From: Anaerolineales bacterium
GTDB lineage: Bacteria; Chloroflexota; Anaerolineae; Anaerolineales; UBA6663
Direction of reading: 5' to 3'
Assembly: GCA_017999235.1 (NCBI GenBank)
Contig: JAGOBN010000274.1
Coordinates: 1 to 5,995 of the forward strand
DNA length: 5,995 nt
In this document: in pieces, positions 5,385-5,995 of the stretch
Position numbering within the stretch: position 1 is the first letter of the stretch
Layout of the letters: the number at the start of each line of letters is the position of its first letter
The notes under the pieces: model-generated
Told to the model about the DNA's origin: nothing
Databases searched by the model: none
The model's input: only the letters and a program-made list of their open reading frames with translations
Program-made: the position numbers and the translations under genes

Positions 5385-5422
5385 CCGGGCCGCGGCCGAC
5401 CAGCCGCGCCCGGTTTAGTTTT
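5385..5422 (+). terminator. Intrinsic terminator of the decarboxylase operon
   Basis: The arms CCGGG+CGCGGC (5385-5389 and 5391-5396, with C5390 bulged) and GCCGCG+CCCGG (5403-5413) form an 11-bp GC-rich stem around a 6-nt loop (5397-5402). The stem is followed at once by TTTAGTTTT (5414-5422). This is a textbook rho-independent terminator for + strand transcripts. On the - strand no comparable T-tract follows the stem, so it is probably one-directional. Its tail overlaps the stop codon of the convergent glycosyltransferase gene by two bases. Confidence 0.85.
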
Positions 5423-5995
5423 AAGCCGCGCTGATTTGCCGATACACGGCCAGCGTCTGCGCGGCGGCGCGCTCCCAGGTGAAGGCCCGGGCGCGGTGCC
5501 AGCCGCGTTCCCGCTGCGCCTGCTGCTGGCTGGGCGAGTCGAGCACCGTGGTCAGCGCGCGCGCCAGGGCGGCGGGATCGCGCGGATCGAAATACGCGGC
5601 GGCGGTGTCCGCCAGCTCGCGCAGGACCGGGATATCGGCGCAGACCACCGGCGCGCCGCAGCCGAGCGCCTCCAAAACCGGGAACCCAAACCCCTCCAGC
5701 CGGGCGGGGTGCACATACACGGTGGCGCCGGCGTACAGCAGCGGGAGATCGGCGTCCGGCACGCGCCCCAGGAACCGCACCTGATCCCCCAGGCCGGCGG
5801 CGGCCTGGCGCGCCTGCGGGAAGCGCGCGTCTTCCGGGCCGGCGATGAGCAGCGGCGGCGCGCTGGCCGGCAGCTGCGCCCGGGCCTGGATCAGGGCCGG
5901 CAGATTCTTGTGCGGCTTGGGGCTGCCCACGAAAAGCAGATAGCGCTCCGGCAAGCCCCGGTCGGCGCGGAAGGCCGCCAACGCCGCCGCGCCGC
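5421..5995 (-). CDS. Glycosyltransferase, GT4-type, C-terminal portion (N-terminus beyond the window)
   Basis: The frame is open on the - strand from the right edge to a TAA at 5423-5421, giving about 190 residues with no start visible; the TTG at 5981-5979 is an internal codon rather than a credible start. The fragment is the nucleotide-sugar-binding C-terminal Rossmann domain of a GT-B glycosyltransferase of the family-4 type. RYLLFVGSPKPHKNLPALI gives the glycine-rich strand and the conserved KN that begin this domain. VRFLGRVPDADLPLLYAGA precedes the donor-binding site. EGFGFPVLE gives the E-x7-E motif (about residues 100 and 108 of the visible part), and GAPVVCADIPVLREL follows. It transfers a sugar from a nucleotide donor, probably in polysaccharide or glycoconjugate synthesis; the acceptor is unknown. 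It is convergent with the energy operon, separated by a terminator, and probably unrelated in function. Confidence 0.93.
   Translation of the reverse strand, partial: GAAALAAFRADRGLPERYLLFVGSPKPHKNLPALIQARAQLPASAPPLLIAGPEDARFPQARQAAAGLGDQVRFLGRVPDADLPLLYAGATVYVHPARLEGFGFPVLEALGCGAPVVCADIPVLRELADTAAAYFDPRDPAALARALTTVLDSPSQQQAQRERGWHRARAFTWERAAAQTLAVYRQISAA

Noticed and set aside
5385..5422. The terminator hairpin as a bidirectional terminator for the convergent glycosyltransferase
   Set aside because: On the - strand the stem is followed by a mixed sequence (GGTAGTTGAC) without a T-tract, so termination in that direction is not supported.
4334..5434. A 366-codon open frame on the + strand overlapping mmdB in another frame
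   Set aside because: It is Arg/Gly/Ala-rich, has no recognisable domain, and runs across the real gene and the terminator; the OadB frame explains the region.

Overview
The window is GC-rich, about two-thirds G+C by eye. It reads as bacterial chromosome carrying the energy metabolism of an anaerobe or facultative anaerobe. A ferredoxin-dependent 2-oxoacid oxidoreductase sits beside a biotin-dependent, Na+-translocating acyl-CoA decarboxylase. This combination, the high GC and the many GCCGGC motifs would suit an Anaerolineae-like member of the Chloroflexota, but that placement is inference and no rRNA or marker gene is present to confirm it. There are no tRNAs, rRNAs, CRISPR arrays or insertion sequences.

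Layout: positions 1-5309 hold one co-directional run of nine genes on the + strand. (1) The 3' end of a 2-oxoacid:ferredoxin oxidoreductase beta subunit and the complete gamma subunit (2-813). (2) Two small genes in tandem (847-1323) of unrecognised function. They are diverged paralogues with four cysteines at exactly the same residue numbers. (3) A 137-bp gap with three successive potential hairpins. (4) A methylmalonyl-CoA-decarboxylase-type cluster (1461-5309) in the order alpha (carboxyltransferase), delta (OadG-like membrane anchor), gamma (biotin carrier), a small predicted lipoprotein, and beta (Na+-pumping membrane subunit). Gaps within each block are at most 33 bp, and two pairs of genes overlap. 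A strong intrinsic terminator (5385-5422) closes the run. Beyond it, on the - strand and convergent, lies the C-terminal half of a family-4-type glycosyltransferase that runs off the right edge.

How the genes may work together (inference): the oxidoreductase converts a 2-oxoacid to an acyl-CoA with reduction of ferredoxin. The decarboxylase moves CO2 from an acyl-CoA such as methylmalonyl-CoA onto biotin, and its release by the beta subunit drives Na+ export. If the oxidoreductase substrate is 2-oxoglutarate, succinyl-CoA could pass through methylmalonyl-CoA to propionyl-CoA, giving both reduced ferredoxin and a Na+ gradient. No mutase gene is visible here. No biotin carboxylase is visible either, which favours decarboxylase over carboxylase.

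Most worth a second look: the tandem four-cysteine proteins, the partial duplication of the 3' end of the beta-subunit gene just after its stop codon, the lipoprotein embedded in the pump operon, and the multi-hairpin leader before the alpha-subunit gene.
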